Positions 52,606 through 61,206 of a stretch of DNA of 64,000 nucleotides are shown here, piece after piece. Under the pieces are notes generated by a model, which was not told the origin of the DNA, did not search any database, and worked only from the letters and a program-made list of their open reading frames with translations. The DNA is taken from positions 126,130 through 190,129 of the forward strand of contig CASDSU010000016.1 of assembly GCA_949283575.1 (NCBI GenBank), written 5' to 3'. Position numbers and translations under genes: made by a program. The first letter of the stretch is position 1, and every line of letters starts with the position of its first letter. Source of the DNA: an uncultured Eubacteriales bacterium. GTDB lineage: Bacteria > Bacillota > Clostridia > TANB77 > UBA1234.

Positions 52606-53166
52606 ATGAATTTGAATGATACATCTTTAATAAAAAAAATAAGAGAATTATTTTTATATTTTATGTTATATTCGATGATAGGTTGGATATATGAAGTTGT
52701 CTTAGAAGTATTTATTTATAAATGGGGATTTTCAAATAGGGGAGTTTTATTTGGACCATATTGTCCTGTTTATGGATTTGGAGTATTAGCGTTTTTCTTT
52801 ACAATTTATCCTTTAATAAAAGACAAACCTTTAAAAAAGAAAATTTTATTTATTCCAATAGTATTTCTAGGCTGTATGTTTGTTGCAACTGCTATTGAGC
52901 TTGTAACATCATATATATGTGAATTCTTTATGGGCTCATGGCCATGGCAAACATATGCCAGGGACTATGTATATCATTTTCAAGGTAGAATAGCACTTAG
53001 TCCTAGTATTAGATTTGGACTTGGGGGAACGTTCTTTTTATACGTGTTACAACCTTTATTCGAAAAACTTGCTAAGAAGATGAATTCTAAAGCTTTGAAT
53101 ATCTTAACTAATGTATTAGCGGTAATTATTTTAGTTGATGTAATATACACATTTTTAATTAAGTGA
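52606..53166 (+). CDS. CmpB-like membrane protein (putative ABC transporter permease family)
   Basis: 186 residues with five hydrophobic segments and the family pattern SMIGWIYEVVLE ... NRGVLFGPYCPVYGFG, matching PF06541. No ATPase or binding protein is adjacent, so transport is not shown. ATG 52606 follows AAGGATGG, nine bases beyond the prepilin-like gene. Followed by a strong terminator. Confidence 0.82.
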   Translation: MNLNDTSLIKKIRELFLYFMLYSMIGWIYEVVLEVFIYKWGFSNRGVLFGPYCPVYGFGVLAFFFTIYPLIKDKPLKKKILFIPIVFLGCMFVATAIELVTSYICEFFMGSWPWQTYARDYVYHFQGRIALSPSIRFGLGGTFFLYVLQPLFEKLAKKMNSKALNILTNVLAVIILVDVIYTFLIK

Positions 53167-53219
53167 AAATATTTTTGGAAAAGGAAACGTCCCGCTTGTT
53201 CCGAAAAAAGAGATAAATC

Positions 53220-53267
53220 AAGAACTAAAGAAATATACTTTTATAGTATGTATTCTTTAGTTCTTTT
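53220..53267 (+). terminator. Long-stem intrinsic terminator
   Basis: A stem of about 20 bp with one bulge, AAGAACTAAAGAA paired with TTCTTTAGTTCTT at its base, and a T-rich tail. Confidence 0.85.
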
Positions 53268-53325
53268 GTTTTACAAAATATGGATTGTAGGGGATTAAAA
53301 GGAATGTGTATCTTAGGTGAAAAAC

Positions 53326-53354
53326 TTGCAAATATGCGCGGTTAATTGTAGAAT
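53326..53354 (+). promoter_or_regulatory. Promoter of the HgdC-type activase gene
   Basis: TTGCAA (53326-53331), 17-base spacer, TAGAAT (53349-53354). The leader carries a CGACTAAA/TTTAGTCG hairpin at 53370-53394. Confidence 0.65.
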
Positions 53355-53422
53355 AACAATGGATATTGTCGACTAAAATTTTTCAGTTTAGTCGGAGTAT
53401 TAGTTTGGAGGAAATTAATATT

Positions 53423-56400
53423 ATGAAAAAAGTGTTAAATGTTGGTTTGGATATTGGTTCAACAACAGTAAAAGTTGTTGTTTTAGATGAAAATGAAAAG
53501 GTTTTGTACTCATCATACAGACGACATTTTTCTGACACTAAAACAGCAGTTTATAATCTTTTATTAGAAGTTGTTCAAAAATATAAAGATTATTCATACA
53601 AGGTTTGTTTTACCGGTTCAGGAAGCATGTCTATTGCTAAGGTTTTAAATTGTAAGTTTATTCAAGAGGTTATTGCGTGTAAGAATGCAGTTAAGAAATA
53701 TATTCCTGAAACTGATGTTGCGATAGAACTTGGCGGAGAAGATGCAAAGATAATTTATTTTGATAAGTTTATTGAGCAAAGAATGAATGGAAGTTGTGCA
53801 GGTGGTACAGGTGCGTTTTTAGATCAGATGGCGACGCTTTTAAATACTGATCCATCAAGTTTAAACGAACTTGCGAAAGATTTTAAAATTATTTATCCAA
53901 TCGCTTCTAGATGTGGTGTTTTTGCAAAGACGGATGTTCAACCTCTTATAAATGAAGGTGCAAGTCGTGCCGATATCGCAGTTTCTATTTTGCAAGCGGT
54001 TGTAAATCAAACTATTAGTGGTCTTGCTTGTGGTAGACCTATTAGAGGAAAAGTTGCTTTCCTTGGTGGTCCACTTACATATTTACCAGAACTAAGAAAT
54101 AGATTTATTGCTACGCTAAATATGAAAGATGAAGATGTTATTGTTCCAGAAGAAGGTCATTTGCTTGTTGCTAAAGGAGCTGCACTTGATGCTGTTACTG
54201 AGACAGAAATATCTTCAGCAAAATTATCCGAATATCTTGAAATTTTAAAGGACTATAAAGGTGATGAAAATCCAGCATTGCCACCATTATTTAATACAAT
54301 TGCGGAGCTTTCAGAATTTAAGAAGAGACATTCTAAATTTAAGGCACCAAGAGCAAAATTAGAAGGATATTCAGGAAATGTATTTCTTGGAATAGATGCG
54401 GGTTCTACAACTTCAAAACTTGTTTTAATTGATGATAGAGGAAGCATTTTATATTCTGCATATAAGAGTAATGAAGGTAATCCTTTAAATACCGTTTCAG
54501 AGATGATAAAAGATGTTTATCAATCATTGCCATCGAAAGCTAAAATTAGACTTGTTGGTACAACTGGTTATGGTGAAAATTTAATAAAGACAGCGATAAA
54601 TGCTGATATAAGTGAAATAGAAACAATAGCGCATACAAGAGCTGCAAATCATTTTATGCCAAACGTTGAATCTATCGTCGACATTGGCGGTCAAGATATG
54701 AAATACATAAGACTTAAAGAAAGTACAATTGATAATATTATGCTTAATGAGGCTTGTTCTTCAGGTTGTGGTTCTTTCTTGCAGACTTTTGCTAGTAACC
54801 TAAATATATCTCTTGATGATTTTGTAAGAGAAGCTATACTTGCAAAAACGCCTGTTGATTTAGGGTCAAGATGTACAGTTTTCATGAATTCCAAAATCAA
54901 ACAAGCTCAAAAAGAAGGTGCAAATGTAGGAGACATTTCTGCAGGACTTTCTTATTCGGTTGTAAAGAATGCACTTCAAAAAGTTATGAAGATTCGTGAT
55001 ACTAGTAAGCTTGGCGACCATATTATTGTTCAAGGCGGAACATTCTCGAATGATGCTGTTTTAAGAGCGTTTGAGCTAATAGTAGGAAAAAATGTTATAA
55101 GACCCGATATATCTGGTCTTATGGGTGCATATGGAATGGCTTTACTTTGTAAAGATAAGTATAAATCATCAAAGAGAACAAATGAAAAGTCTACTATGCT
55201 TTCATATGACGAACTTAAAAACTTGACTTTTAAAACGTCACATGTAAGATGCAAGAATTGTGAAAATCATTGTTTACTTTCAATTAATAAATTTAGCAAT
55301 GGTAAGAATTTAGTTACAGGTAATAGATGTGAAAAGGGAGCGGGAAATACTACTTCAAAAACGGATGCTTCGTTACCTAATTTATATAAATATAAATATG
55401 AAAGAACATTTGATTATGTTCCTTTAAAAGAGGAAGAAGCTAAGAGGGGAAAGATTGGTATTCCTAGGGTTCTTAACATGTATGAGAATTATCCATTCTG
55501 GCATACTTTCTTTACAGAATTAAAATTTAGTGTTGTTCTCTCAGAAAAAACATCTAGAAAAACATATGAAAAGGGCATGGAATCAATACCTTCAGAGTCT
55601 GTGTGTTATCCAGCTAAAATAACTCATGGACATATAATGAGCTTGATAGAACAAGGTGTTGATACAATTTTTTATCCATGTATTCCTTTTGAAAGAATTG
55701 AGCAAAAAAATGCGGAAAATCACTACAATTGTCCGATTGTAATTTCATATTCTGAAGTTATTAAGAATAATGTTGAGGATCTATCAGAGAAAAAAATTAA
55801 ATTTATGAATCCTTTCTTGCCTTTTGAAACAAAAGCTCTTGTTGAGGTAATTTATGGACTTGAAGAATTTAAAGAATATAATTTAAAGAAATCAGAAATT
55901 GCCAGAGCTGTAAAAAAGGCTCAAGAAGAATATGACAGATATAGACAAGATATTCAAAAGAAAGGCGAAGAAACTTTAAAATATTTAGATGAAAATAACA
56001 TTAAGGGTATTGTTTTGTCAGGAAGACCTTATCACATTGATGGCGAAATTAATCATGGTATTGATACGATGATTACAGGTCTTGGAATGGCTGTTCTTAC
56101 AGAGGATTCAATTGCTCATTTAAGTGAGTTAGAGAGACCGCTTAGAGTTGTTGATCAATGGATGTATCATTCAAGGTTATATGCGGCAGCTGATTTAGTT
56201 GGTAGAAAAGATAACTTAGAATTAGTTCAATTAAATTCATTCGGATGCGGAATTGATGCTGTTACAACAGACCAAGTTGAAGAAATTTTAACAAGCTTTG
56301 GTAAGATGTATACGCTTATAAAAATAGATGAGGTTAATAATCTTGGTGCGATTAGGATTAGAATAAGATCACTTCTTGCTGCTATGAAAAAACGCGAGGA

Positions 56401-57733
56401 AGAAAATACATGTCCTATTTCGAAGGCTCCAAATTATATAGTTAACAAAGTTCCTTTTACAAAGAAAATGAAAGAAACACACACAATCCTATGTCCACAA
56501 CTTTCTCCAGTTCATTTTGAATTTTTGGAAGCTGCAATGGAGAGTTCAGGATACAAATTAAAATTACTTCGTAATTGTACAGAAAAAACAGTTGAAGTTG
56601 GTCTTAAGTATGTAAACAATGATGCGTGTTATCCATCTCTTCTTGTAATAGGACAATTGATAGAAGCATTGCAATCTGGTGAATATGATTTAGATACTAC
56701 AGCGGTAATTATTTCACAAACTGGTGGTGGATGCAGAGCAACAAACTATATTGGGTTTCTTAGAAAGGCATTAGCAGATGCTGGATTCCCAGATGTTCCT
56801 GTTATTTCATTTAATTTTGCAGGATTGGAAAAAATGCCTGGGTTTAAGATAACTTTAAGTATGGCTGTAAAGCTTATAAGAGCTGTTATTTTCGGAGATT
56901 TATTAAGTAGACTATTATTACGCAATCGTCCATACGAAATGAATAAAGGCGAATCTAACGCGTTATATGAAAAATGGGTAAAACGTGGAAGAGATATTAT
57001 TAAAACTGGACATGGAGATGATTACAAAGAAGCAATTCAAGAAATGGTTAACGATTTTGACAAGATAAAAATATCAAATGAAATTAAACCTAAAGTTGGT
57101 GTTGTCGGTGAAATTTTAATAAAATATCATCCTTTTGGAAATCACAATGTTGTCGAACAACTTGAAGCAGAAGGTGCTGAAGTAATTCTTCCTGATTTTA
57201 TGGGATTTGTAAAATTTGTTGCTACAAGTAAAATAAATATCAGTGACCTTATGAAAATAGGAAAATTCAAAGGATACATCTCAAGAAAAGTAATTGATTT
57301 ACTTGATGCACAAGAAGTATATGTGAGAGAAGTTTTAGAAAAAGCTAAAAAATCATACAGAGAGCCATGTGATATTTGGAAGCTTAGAGATAGAGTTGGA
57401 GAAATTCTATCAATTGGTAATCAAACAGGTGAAGGTTGGTTTCTAACAGCAGAAATGCTTGAACTTATAAAAGACGATGTCCCAAATATCGTTTGTGTTC
57501 AACCATTTGCATGTCTTCCAAACCATGTTGTTGGTAAAGGTGTTATAAAATCAATAAGAGAACATTATCCAAAAGCAAACATAGTTGCTGTTGATTATGA
57601 CCCAGGTGCAAGTGAAGCAAACCAAACAAATCGTATAAAGCTACTTATGTCAGTAGCAAAAGATCAAATAGATGAAAAAGCTGCAAATAAGAAAAAATCT
57701 AAAGGAAATGCAAAAGTTAAAAGTGCAAAATAA
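53423..57733 (+). CDS. Giant 2-hydroxyacyl-CoA dehydratase activase-like protein
   Basis: 1436 residues. Two BadF/HgdC-type ASKHA ATPase domains (about 4-255 and 323-590), each with DIGSTT or DAGSTT phosphate loop and a Cys pair for a shared 4Fe-4S cluster (SCAGGTG/SRCGVF and ACSSGCG/SRCTVF). Then a C-x2-C-x3-C knuckle near 617, a DUF2229/CoA-activase region (about 650-1030) and a dehydratase-subunit-like part. Such fusions are widespread in anaerobes, but the substrate is unknown and no dehydratase genes are adjacent. Start ATG 53423 after TGGAGG; the upstream in-frame extension lacks a site. Confidence 0.88.
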   Translation: MKKVLNVGLDIGSTTVKVVVLDENEKVLYSSYRRHFSDTKTAVYNLLLEVVQKYKDYSYKVCFTGSGSMSIAKVLNCKFIQEVIACKNAVKKYIPETDVAIELGGEDAKIIYFDKFIEQRMNGSCAGGTGAFLDQMATLLNTDPSSLNELAKDFKIIYPIASRCGVFAKTDVQPLINEGASRADIAVSILQAVVNQTISGLACGRPIRGKVAFLGGPLTYLPELRNRFIATLNMKDEDVIVPEEGHLLVAKGAALDAVTETEISSAKLSEYLEILKDYKGDENPALPPLFNTIAELSEFKKRHSKFKAPRAKLEGYSGNVFLGIDAGSTTSKLVLIDDRGSILYSAYKSNEGNPLNTVSEMIKDVYQSLPSKAKIRLVGTTGYGENLIKTAINADISEIETIAHTRAANHFMPNVESIVDIGGQDMKYIRLKESTIDNIMLNEACSSGCGSFLQTFASNLNISLDDFVREAILAKTPVDLGSRCTVFMNSKIKQAQKEGANVGDISAGLSYSVVKNALQKVMKIRDTSKLGDHIIVQGGTFSNDAVLRAFELIVGKNVIRPDISGLMGAYGMALLCKDKYKSSKRTNEKSTMLSYDELKNLTFKTSHVRCKNCENHCLLSINKFSNGKNLVTGNRCEKGAGNTTSKTDASLPNLYKYKYERTFDYVPLKEEEAKRGKIGIPRVLNMYENYPFWHTFFTELKFSVVLSEKTSRKTYEKGMESIPSESVCYPAKITHGHIMSLIEQGVDTIFYPCIPFERIEQKNAENHYNCPIVISYSEVIKNNVEDLSEKKIKFMNPFLPFETKALVEVIYGLEEFKEYNLKKSEIARAVKKAQEEYDRYRQDIQKKGEETLKYLDENNIKGIVLSGRPYHIDGEINHGIDTMITGLGMAVLTEDSIAHLSELERPLRVVDQWMYHSRLYAAADLVGRKDNLELVQLNSFGCGIDAVTTDQVEEILTSFGKMYTLIKIDEVNNLGAIRIRIRSLLAAMKKREEENTCPISKAPNYIVNKVPFTKKMKETHTILCPQLSPVHFEFLEAAMESSGYKLKLLRNCTEKTVEVGLKYVNNDACYPSLLVIGQLIEALQSGEYDLDTTAVIISQTGGGCRATNYIGFLRKALADAGFPDVPVISFNFAGLEKMPGFKITLSMAVKLIRAVIFGDLLSRLLLRNRPYEMNKGESNALYEKWVKRGRDIIKTGHGDDYKEAIQEMVNDFDKIKISNEIKPKVGVVGEILIKYHPFGNHNVVEQLEAEGAEVILPDFMGFVKFVATSKINISDLMKIGKFKGYISRKVIDLLDAQEVYVREVLEKAKKSYREPCDIWKLRDRVGEILSIGNQTGEGWFLTAEMLELIKDDVPNIVCVQPFACLPNHVVGKGVIKSIREHYPKANIVAVDYDPGASEANQTNRIKLLMSVAKDQIDEKAANKKKSKGNAKVKSAK

Positions 57734-57752
57734 AATTTAAATCTTTTTTCAT

Positions 57753-57797
57753 AAATCCTCTTTAAATTCATACAATTGAATTTGAGGAGGATTTTTT
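57753..57797 (+). promoter_or_regulatory. Hairpin holding the cwlD ribosome binding site
   Basis: Arms 57753-57770 and 57777-57794 form an 18-bp stem with only two G-U pairs and a 6-base loop. The 3' arm includes GAGGAGG, the ribosome binding site of the ATG at 57798, and ends in a T run. It is both a plausible terminator for the activase gene and a block on cwlD translation. Confidence 0.72.
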
Positions 57798-58097
57798 ATG
57801 ATTATTTTAACAAAAAAAGATATGCTTTTTTACTCAATTATGTTTGTAATATTAGTGCTTGCAATATTTACTCCCATAACCGCCCAAAAGTATAGTGAAG
57901 ATTTTATAAATACTACTGCAGAACTTGAACAAGTGACAATTGTAGTTGATGCAGGACATGGTGAGCCTGATGAACGGAATAGTTTATTAACCCTAAAAAA
58001 TAACATTGATCTTTTACAGAAAATAAAGTGTTTTAAGCACTTTATTTTTTTTATGCTTAAAAGGAGGTTAATTTATGCGAAACAAAGGATATGGTAA
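57798..58097 (+). pseudogene. cwlD: cwlD 5' fragment (N-acetylmuramoyl-L-alanine amidase), interrupted by a mobile element
   Basis: The first ~59 codons encode a signal anchor (about 9-29) and the amidase_3 start VTIVVDAGHGEPDE with the zinc His54. From about 57975 the frame turns into unrelated residues and continues through a terminator hairpin to 58097. The rest of the catalytic domain (second His, Glu) is missing. CwlD makes the muramic lactam of spore cortex. The break coincides with the start of mobile-element genes. Joined product at the other end cannot be seen. Confidence 0.8.
58022..58052 (+). terminator. Terminator at the left end of the element
   Basis: AATAAAGTG (58022-58030) and CACTTTATT (58038-58046) around a 7-base loop, then TTTTTT. 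It would stop cwlD transcription from entering the element. Confidence 0.85.
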
Positions 58098-58491
58098 AAT
58101 AGTATTTTACTTATATAATTACAATAATATAGATGATCTAATTAGAGAAAGACGAACAAATATTATTGATGCAATAGATGTAACGAATAGAGCTTGGCTA
58201 AAAAGTAAAACTTCAAAAGGAAATACTTTAGAGGATCAAATTATAAAACTAAATAATGATAGTTTGATATTAGAATATAAAAGATGGCAGGTACTTATAA
58301 AAAAGGTACTTGCTTTTTTATATAAGCACTCCCCAATTACCCATAAATTTTTAGTTTTAAAATATTTTAAAAAATTTAAAGACGAAGATATTTTAAAAAG
58401 CTTAAAAATTGATTCTAAAGCCTTAATTTCTATTAAAAGTAATTTATTAGCATTAATATACGAAAATGCCCAAAAAAGGGATTTGATTTGA
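58075..58491 (+). CDS. ArpU/sigma-like regulator, paralogue 1
   Basis: 138 residues. The C-terminal half (about 62-135) has the pattern of phage and element sigma-70-like or ArpU regulators: YKRWQ-x2-L-I ... HKFLVLKYF-x-KF ... LKIDSKALISIKSN-LL-A-L. The second gene of this type at 59693 shares the Y-[KR]-[RK]-W-Q block. Probably controls element gene expression. Start ATG 58075 after AAAAGGAGG. Confidence 0.62.
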   Translation: MRNKGYGKIVFYLYNYNNIDDLIRERRTNIIDAIDVTNRAWLKSKTSKGNTLEDQIIKLNNDSLILEYKRWQVLIKKVLAFLYKHSPITHKFLVLKYFKKFKDEDILKSLKIDSKALISIKSNLLALIYENAQKRDLI

Positions 58492-58507
58492 AAAGGAGGT
58501 GCTAAAT

Positions 58508-58624
58508 ATGTTTTGGACAGGATTAATTATAGGAATTTTTATAGGAGCTAATGTTAGCTTATTATTATATGCTTGTATTATAGCAGGAAAGGAAAGTGAT
58601 AAGAGAAGTGGATACAGAGAATGA
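58508..58624 (+). CDS. DUF3789-like single-helix membrane peptide
   Basis: 38 residues from ATG 58508 after AAAAGGAGG to TGA 58622-58624. One membrane helix (MFWTGLIIGIFIGANVSLLL) and a charged tail, the form of DUF3789 proteins found in Firmicutes mobile elements. Its end overlaps the start of the next gene by 29 bases, so the two are coupled. Confidence 0.65.
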   Translation: MFWTGLIIGIFIGANVSLLLYACIIAGKESDKRSGYRE

Positions 58625-59369
58625 AGTAAATAGAATTGGTTATTTTGCTGTTATTCCTGCTACTGTGTTATTCAATAACAGTTTAAAGCCTAACGAAAAA
58701 TTACTGTATGCTTTAATTACTGCTCTTTCTAATAAAGAAGGATATTGCTATGCAAGTAATAAATATTTAGGAGAAAAATTGGGAGTTGATCCTAAGACAA
58801 TTACAAGTTGGTTAGCAGATTTAAGAAAATTTAATTATATAATGGTCGATCTTATTAGAAATGAAAATAAAGAAATAATACAAAGAAAAATTTATCCTCA
58901 CGATGTACCCTACCCATTAAATAATGTGTACCCCTCTCCATCAAAAAATGTAGAGGCTACCCATCAAATATCGGAAGATAATAATATAAATAATAAAAAT
59001 ATAAATACACTCACAGTTACAAAGAAAAAATATTCAGAGAATGTATATTTATATGATTTTGAATATAAAGAATTAATTAATATATATGGAGAAAATAAAA
59101 CTCATAAATGTATAGAAGAATTATCATTATATAAAAAATCTAAAGGAGTTGAATATAAAAGCGATTTTGCAACTATAAAAAGATGGGTAATTGCAAGAGT
59201 TGAAGAACTTGAACAAAGGCAGGAAAAACAGAACAATAAGAAAAGAAAAAGTAAATGTAATTTTGAACAGAGAGAATATCCACCTGAATTTTTTGAAGGT
59301 TTGTATGAAAATATCCCTTCTCCTACTTCAAATGAATCAGAAGAAAGTGAGATGGATTTAGATATGTAA
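58596..59369 (+). CDS. Helix-turn-helix replication-initiator-like protein
   Basis: 257 residues. Residues about 12-90 form a winged helix-turn-helix of the HTH_36 type (YFAVIPATVLFNNSLKPNEKLLYALI, NKYLGEKLGVDPKTITSW), common at the start of element replication and phage replisome organiser proteins. An Asn-rich linker and a C-terminal helical domain (about 145-210) follow, then a basic stretch and an acidic tail. Start GTG 58596 after AAAGGA, or GTG 58608. Confidence 0.72.
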   Translation: MIREVDTENEVNRIGYFAVIPATVLFNNSLKPNEKLLYALITALSNKEGYCYASNKYLGEKLGVDPKTITSWLADLRKFNYIMVDLIRNENKEIIQRKIYPHDVPYPLNNVYPSPSKNVEATHQISEDNNINNKNINTLTVTKKKYSENVYLYDFEYKELINIYGENKTHKCIEELSLYKKSKGVEYKSDFATIKRWVIARVEELEQRQEKQNNKKRKSKCNFEQREYPPEFFEGLYENIPSPTSNESEESEMDLDM

Positions 59370-59370
59370 C

Positions 59371-59397
59371 ACAACAATTAGTTGTGATTTTTTTATT
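59371..59397 (+). terminator. Short hairpin with T run
   Basis: CACAAC and GTTGTG arms with a 5-base loop followed by ATTTTTTT; weak terminator or attenuator before the 59412 gene. Confidence 0.5.
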
Positions 59398-59411
59398 TGG
59401 AGGTAATGTGA

Positions 59412-59690
59412 ATGGAAATAATAAAAAATAAATTTAGAGATAAAATTTTTGGAGAAGAAGTTGAATATATCGTTATAAAAAATAAAGAAGAAAGAATACT
59501 TATATTTCAATATAATAATAAAATAAATATTATAAATATCAATACAGTTAAAGATCTTTTAGAAAATTTAATTGAATGTAAATTACTATCAGAATTCTTA
59601 AAAGAAACTATTGAAGAACAAGATGCTTATATTGAAGAACTTGAAACAGAAATAGATTTAGATCTATATAATGGAGATTTGGAGGAATAA
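59412..59690 (+). CDS. Unknown acidic mobile-element protein
   Basis: 92 residues, Ile/Asn/Lys-rich N-terminal half (beta-rich pattern) and an acidic helical C-terminus (KETIEEQDAYIEELETEI). Not recognised. ATG 59412 follows TGGAGG; the next gene starts after two bases, so they are in one operon. Confidence 0.6.
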   Translation: MEIIKNKFRDKIFGEEVEYIVIKNKEERILIFQYNNKINIININTVKDLLENLIECKLLSEFLKETIEEQDAYIEELETEIDLDLYNGDLEE

Positions 59691-59692
59691 AT

Positions 59693-60118
59693 ATGAGGGT
59701 AAAAAAGATACTAAGCTATGTAAAACTAAAAGTTAAAGAATATCCTAAGATTGATTCTATTATTGAAGGATTAGAATTAAGTAAAGAAACTCAAAGTAAT
59801 AGAGATATAAACTCTTTTATCAAAAGTAAAAATAAAATAAATAGAACTACTGAAATACAAGCTGTAAAAAATATAAATATAGACAAAAAAATTGAAGAAT
59901 ATAGAAAGTGGCAAAAACTAATTCAAGATGAGCTTAAAGAATTAAAAATTAAAGATAATGATGTTTATAAAATTGTATTTTTCAAATTCACAGGATATAG
60001 TTTTGATAAAATAAAAGATGAATTATATTTAGGAGAACGCACAGTTATAAATCTATATAATGATTTTATAATAGAAATTACACTATTAGCTATAAAAAAT
60101 GGATTAATACATATATAA
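59693..60118 (+). CDS. ArpU/sigma-like regulator, paralogue 2
   Basis: 141 residues. The second half has EEYRKWQKLIQDELKEL ... YKIVFFKFTGYSFDKI ... LYLGERTVINLYNDF, a helix-turn-helix-like region 4 as in ArpU-type late regulators. Shares layout and the YRKWQ block with the 58075 product. Start ATG 59693 after GGAGGAATAA. Confidence 0.65.
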   Translation: MRVKKILSYVKLKVKEYPKIDSIIEGLELSKETQSNRDINSFIKSKNKINRTTEIQAVKNINIDKKIEEYRKWQKLIQDELKELKIKDNDVYKIVFFKFTGYSFDKIKDELYLGERTVINLYNDFIIEITLLAIKNGLIHI

Positions 60119-60179
60119 AAATAAAAAAATATGATATAATGGTCATTAGAAAAATAGTAATTTGAAAGTGAGATATAAA

Positions 60180-60587
60180 ATGGAAAATATAAAGAGAGAA
60201 GAACTAGAAAAATTAGTTGGAATTGATAAAGTTAATACTTTTTATAATATTGTGAATGAAATAACAAAACTTTATGATATGGAACAAGTATGGAATAATG
60301 GTGGAAAAAAATGGACTTATGAATATAAGTTTAGAAAAAGTGGAAAAACTTTATGTGCTTTTTATTTTAAAGATAATACATTGGGATTTATGATTATCTT
60401 TGGTAAAGATGAGAGAAGTAAATTGGAAGAAATAAGAAACGAACTTTCATCTGATGTACTAGAAACCTATGATAATGCACAAACATATCACGATGGAAAA
60501 TGGGTTATGTTTGATATAACTGATAACTCAATATTAGAGGATTTAAAAAAATTACTTTTAATTAAAAGAAAACCTAATAGAAAGTAA
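60180..60587 (+). CDS. DUF3788 family protein
   Basis: 135 residues, soluble. WTYEYKFRKSGKTLCAFYF, GFMIIFGKDERSKLEE and TYHDGKWVMFDI are the hallmarks of DUF3788, a family carried by many Firmicutes genomes and elements with unknown function. ATG 60180 follows GAAAGTGAG weakly; the in-frame TTG at 60162 is inside a leader motif shared with two other genes. A TATAAT lies at 60135-60140. Confidence 0.82.
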   Translation: MENIKREELEKLVGIDKVNTFYNIVNEITKLYDMEQVWNNGGKKWTYEYKFRKSGKTLCAFYFKDNTLGFMIIFGKDERSKLEEIRNELSSDVLETYDNAQTYHDGKWVMFDITDNSILEDLKKLLLIKRKPNRK

Positions 60588-60612
60588 TATATGTTATGTG
60601 AATAATAGTAAT

Positions 60613-60641
60613 TTGTGTTTTAGATATATTTATGATAAAAT
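60613..60641 (+). promoter_or_regulatory. Promoter of the DUF3784 gene
   Basis: TTGTGT (60613-60618), 17-base spacer, TAAAAT (60636-60641). Confidence 0.5.
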
Positions 60642-60697
60642 ATGATTATTAAATTCTTGAAACTCAATAAAAAGTAATCTGAGAAAGGAAAATGTAT

Positions 60698-61024
60698 ATG
60701 AGTTTGTTTGAAATTATTATTACTTTGCTAATTCCTTTAGGAGCAATAATTTGGGGCATTTGTATTTATTTTCAAAAAGGTACTTGGCTTCTTGCTGGGT
60801 GGAATACAATGTCAAAGGAAAAGAAGAATACTTATAATGAAAAAAATATATGTCGATTATATGGAAAATGTGTTGCAGTTTGTGGAATAGGTTTTTTTCT
60901 GTTATTATATGGTAGCTTCAACTATAATGATATTATCCTATTAACTGGTATTGGAATCGTTGCTTTAATGATTATTTTGACAATTATTGTACCAATGTTA
61001 AATCCAAAAAAATATCGTAAATAA
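60698..61024 (+). CDS. DUF3784 membrane protein
   Basis: 108 residues. Three membrane helices (about 4-22, 62-80, 84-101) and the DUF3784 pattern WLLAGWNTMSKEKKNTYNEK ... RLYGK between helix 1 and 2. Function unknown. ATG 60698 is 8 bases from AGAAAGGA; ATG 60692 is too close. Confidence 0.82.
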   Translation: MSLFEIIITLLIPLGAIIWGICIYFQKGTWLLAGWNTMSKEKKNTYNEKNICRLYGKCVAVCGIGFFLLLYGSFNYNDIILLTGIGIVALMIILTIIVPMLNPKKYRK

Positions 61025-61064
61025 GATTAGATGATTTGTTTACAGATTACAATTTATTGAGTAA

Positions 61065-61108
61065 TAACACAACAGGAGAGTAAATAGTTTATTCTCCTGT
61101 TTGTGTTA
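61065..61108 (+). terminator. Hairpin after the DUF3784 gene
   Basis: AACACAACAGGAGA pairs with TTCTCCTGTTTGTGTT nearby (one mismatch) around an AT loop. Confidence 0.65.
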
Positions 61109-61125
61109 CAAATTACAATAAATGA

Positions 61126-61158
61126 AGCAGATAGTTAGTTGCTAATTATCTGCTTTTA
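61126..61158 (+). terminator. Second hairpin before the 61207 gene
   Basis: AGCAGATAGTTAG and CTAATTATCTGCT arms (one mismatch) followed by TTTTA; it overlaps the -35 region of the next promoter. Confidence 0.55.
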
Positions 61159-61167
61159 TGATAGAAT
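61139..61167 (+). promoter_or_regulatory. Promoter of the 61207 gene
   Basis: TTGCTA (61139-61144), 17-base spacer, TAGAAT (61162-61167). Confidence 0.5.
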
Positions 61168-61206
61168 ATGGAAAAATAAAATAGTAATTTGTAGGAAGGA
61201 GTATTT

